Positions 5,684 to 5,887 of a stretch of DNA of 5,887 nucleotides are shown in pieces. The position numbers and the translations under genes were made by a program. Below the pieces are notes generated by a model, which did no database searches, had not been told where the DNA came from, and saw nothing but the letters and a program-made list of their open reading frames with translations. The stretch is from Deltaproteobacteria bacterium (GTDB taxonomy: Bacteria > Desulfobacterota > Binatia > UBA9968), in NCBI GenBank assembly GCA_005878685.1, contig VBLN01000169.1, forward strand, positions 1 to 5,887, written 5' to 3'. Numbering within the stretch: the stretch's first letter is position 1; each line of letters begins with the position of its first letter.

Positions 5684-5887
5684 ATGGACGACGGGGAGCT
5701 GATCGTGAGTCAGAGAGATCTACAGCGGATGCACGTGATCCAGTTGACGTTAGAGGGGCGAGCGAGCGTTGGGAGAGGGGCAGAGCTTTTGGGTCTTTCA
5801 GCTCGTCAGGTAAAGCGGTTGAGAAAGAAGATGAGAGAGGGTGGCGTTAAGGGGGTGCTGCACGGGAATCGAGGGAGCAGGCCGTGG
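5684..5887 (+). CDS. Transposase N-terminus, ISNCY-type, truncated by the window edge
   Basis: The frame is open for 68 codons from the ATG to the end of the window, without a stop. The visible part is the N-terminal helix-turn-helix region: QRDLQRMHVIQLTLEGR (10-26), then a recognition-type helix GAELLGLSARQVKRL (32-46), then basic residues RKKMREGG and a HGNRGSRPW segment (60-68). This order (leading helix, AELLGLS.RQV.RL, then K.R..G..G..HG.RG) is typical of the DNA-binding domain of ISNCY-family and related DDE transposases. The catalytic DDE domain lies outside the window, so whether the element is intact cannot be judged. The start is set by the strong RBS just upstream. It is transcribed away from the SDH/FRD operon. 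An HTH regulator is a less likely alternative. Confidence 0.75.
   Translation, partial: MDDGELIVSQRDLQRMHVIQLTLEGRASVGRGAELLGLSARQVKRLRKKMREGGVKGVLHGNRGSRPW

Noticed and set aside
5638..5850. Plus-strand frame of 70 codons starting at 5638
   Set aside because: It is in the wrong frame relative to the transposase start at 5684, which has the strong RBS and a recognisable helix-turn-helix. The 70-aa product is low-complexity Arg/Ser/Glu-rich.
1..5887. tRNA, rRNA, CRISPR array or riboswitch
   Set aside because: No cloverleaf, rRNA segment, regularly spaced repeat array or conserved leader was seen. The only non-coding gaps are about 94 nt on the left and 138 nt on the right.

Overview
This window holds one leftward (minus-strand) operon for a succinate dehydrogenase / fumarate reductase (SDH/FRD) of the anchor-less type that uses a heterodisulfide-reductase-B-like (CCG) subunit. 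It is flanked on the right by the start of an insertion-sequence transposase. The sequence is bacterial in style: Shine-Dalgarno sites, tight gene spacing, an ATGA overlap, and a moderately GC-rich coding region by eye. The gene set, an AT-rich intergenic repeat and an ISNCY-type transposase would fit an uncultured anaerobic or autotrophic bacterium of the Desulfobacterota / NC10 / Nitrospirota kind. That placement is a guess from style; nothing here fixes the taxon.

Layout in transcription order, right to left: (i) a candidate sigma70-type promoter at 5574-5603; (ii) a divergent SDH/FRD-family flavoprotein of 540 aa at 3923-5545; (iii) the iron-sulfur subunit SdhB/FrdB, 319 aa, at 2950-3909; (iv) an HdrB/SdhE-like CCG-domain subunit, 293 aa, overlapping SdhB by 4 nt, at 2072-2953; (v) an unrecognised 67-aa protein with a GTG start at 1867-2070; (vi) a canonical SDH/FRD flavoprotein, 576 aa, closest to the FrdA type, at 114-1844; (vii) an AT-rich imperfect inverted repeat at 33-110; (viii) the first codons of another minus-strand gene at 1-20. 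To the right, on the plus strand, a transposase N-terminus with a strong RBS starts at 5684 and runs off the window.

How the genes should work together: the canonical flavoprotein interconverts succinate and fumarate on covalently bound FAD. SdhB wires electrons through three Fe-S centres, and the CCG subunit takes the place of the usual heme/quinone membrane anchor. No signal peptide, Tat motif or transmembrane anchor is visible in any gene, so the complex is probably cytoplasmic and soluble or only peripherally membrane-bound. Its electron partner cannot be told from the window.

The unusual points are these. Two flavoprotein paralogues share one SdhB and one CCG subunit. The first-encoded paralogue has lost the flavin-linking His and an active-site proton-relay Arg. 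SdhB has a rearranged third cluster motif (C-x2-C-x2-A-x3-C). The CCG subunit has a degenerate N-terminal motif (CTG for CCG). A small uncharacterised protein sits inside the operon.
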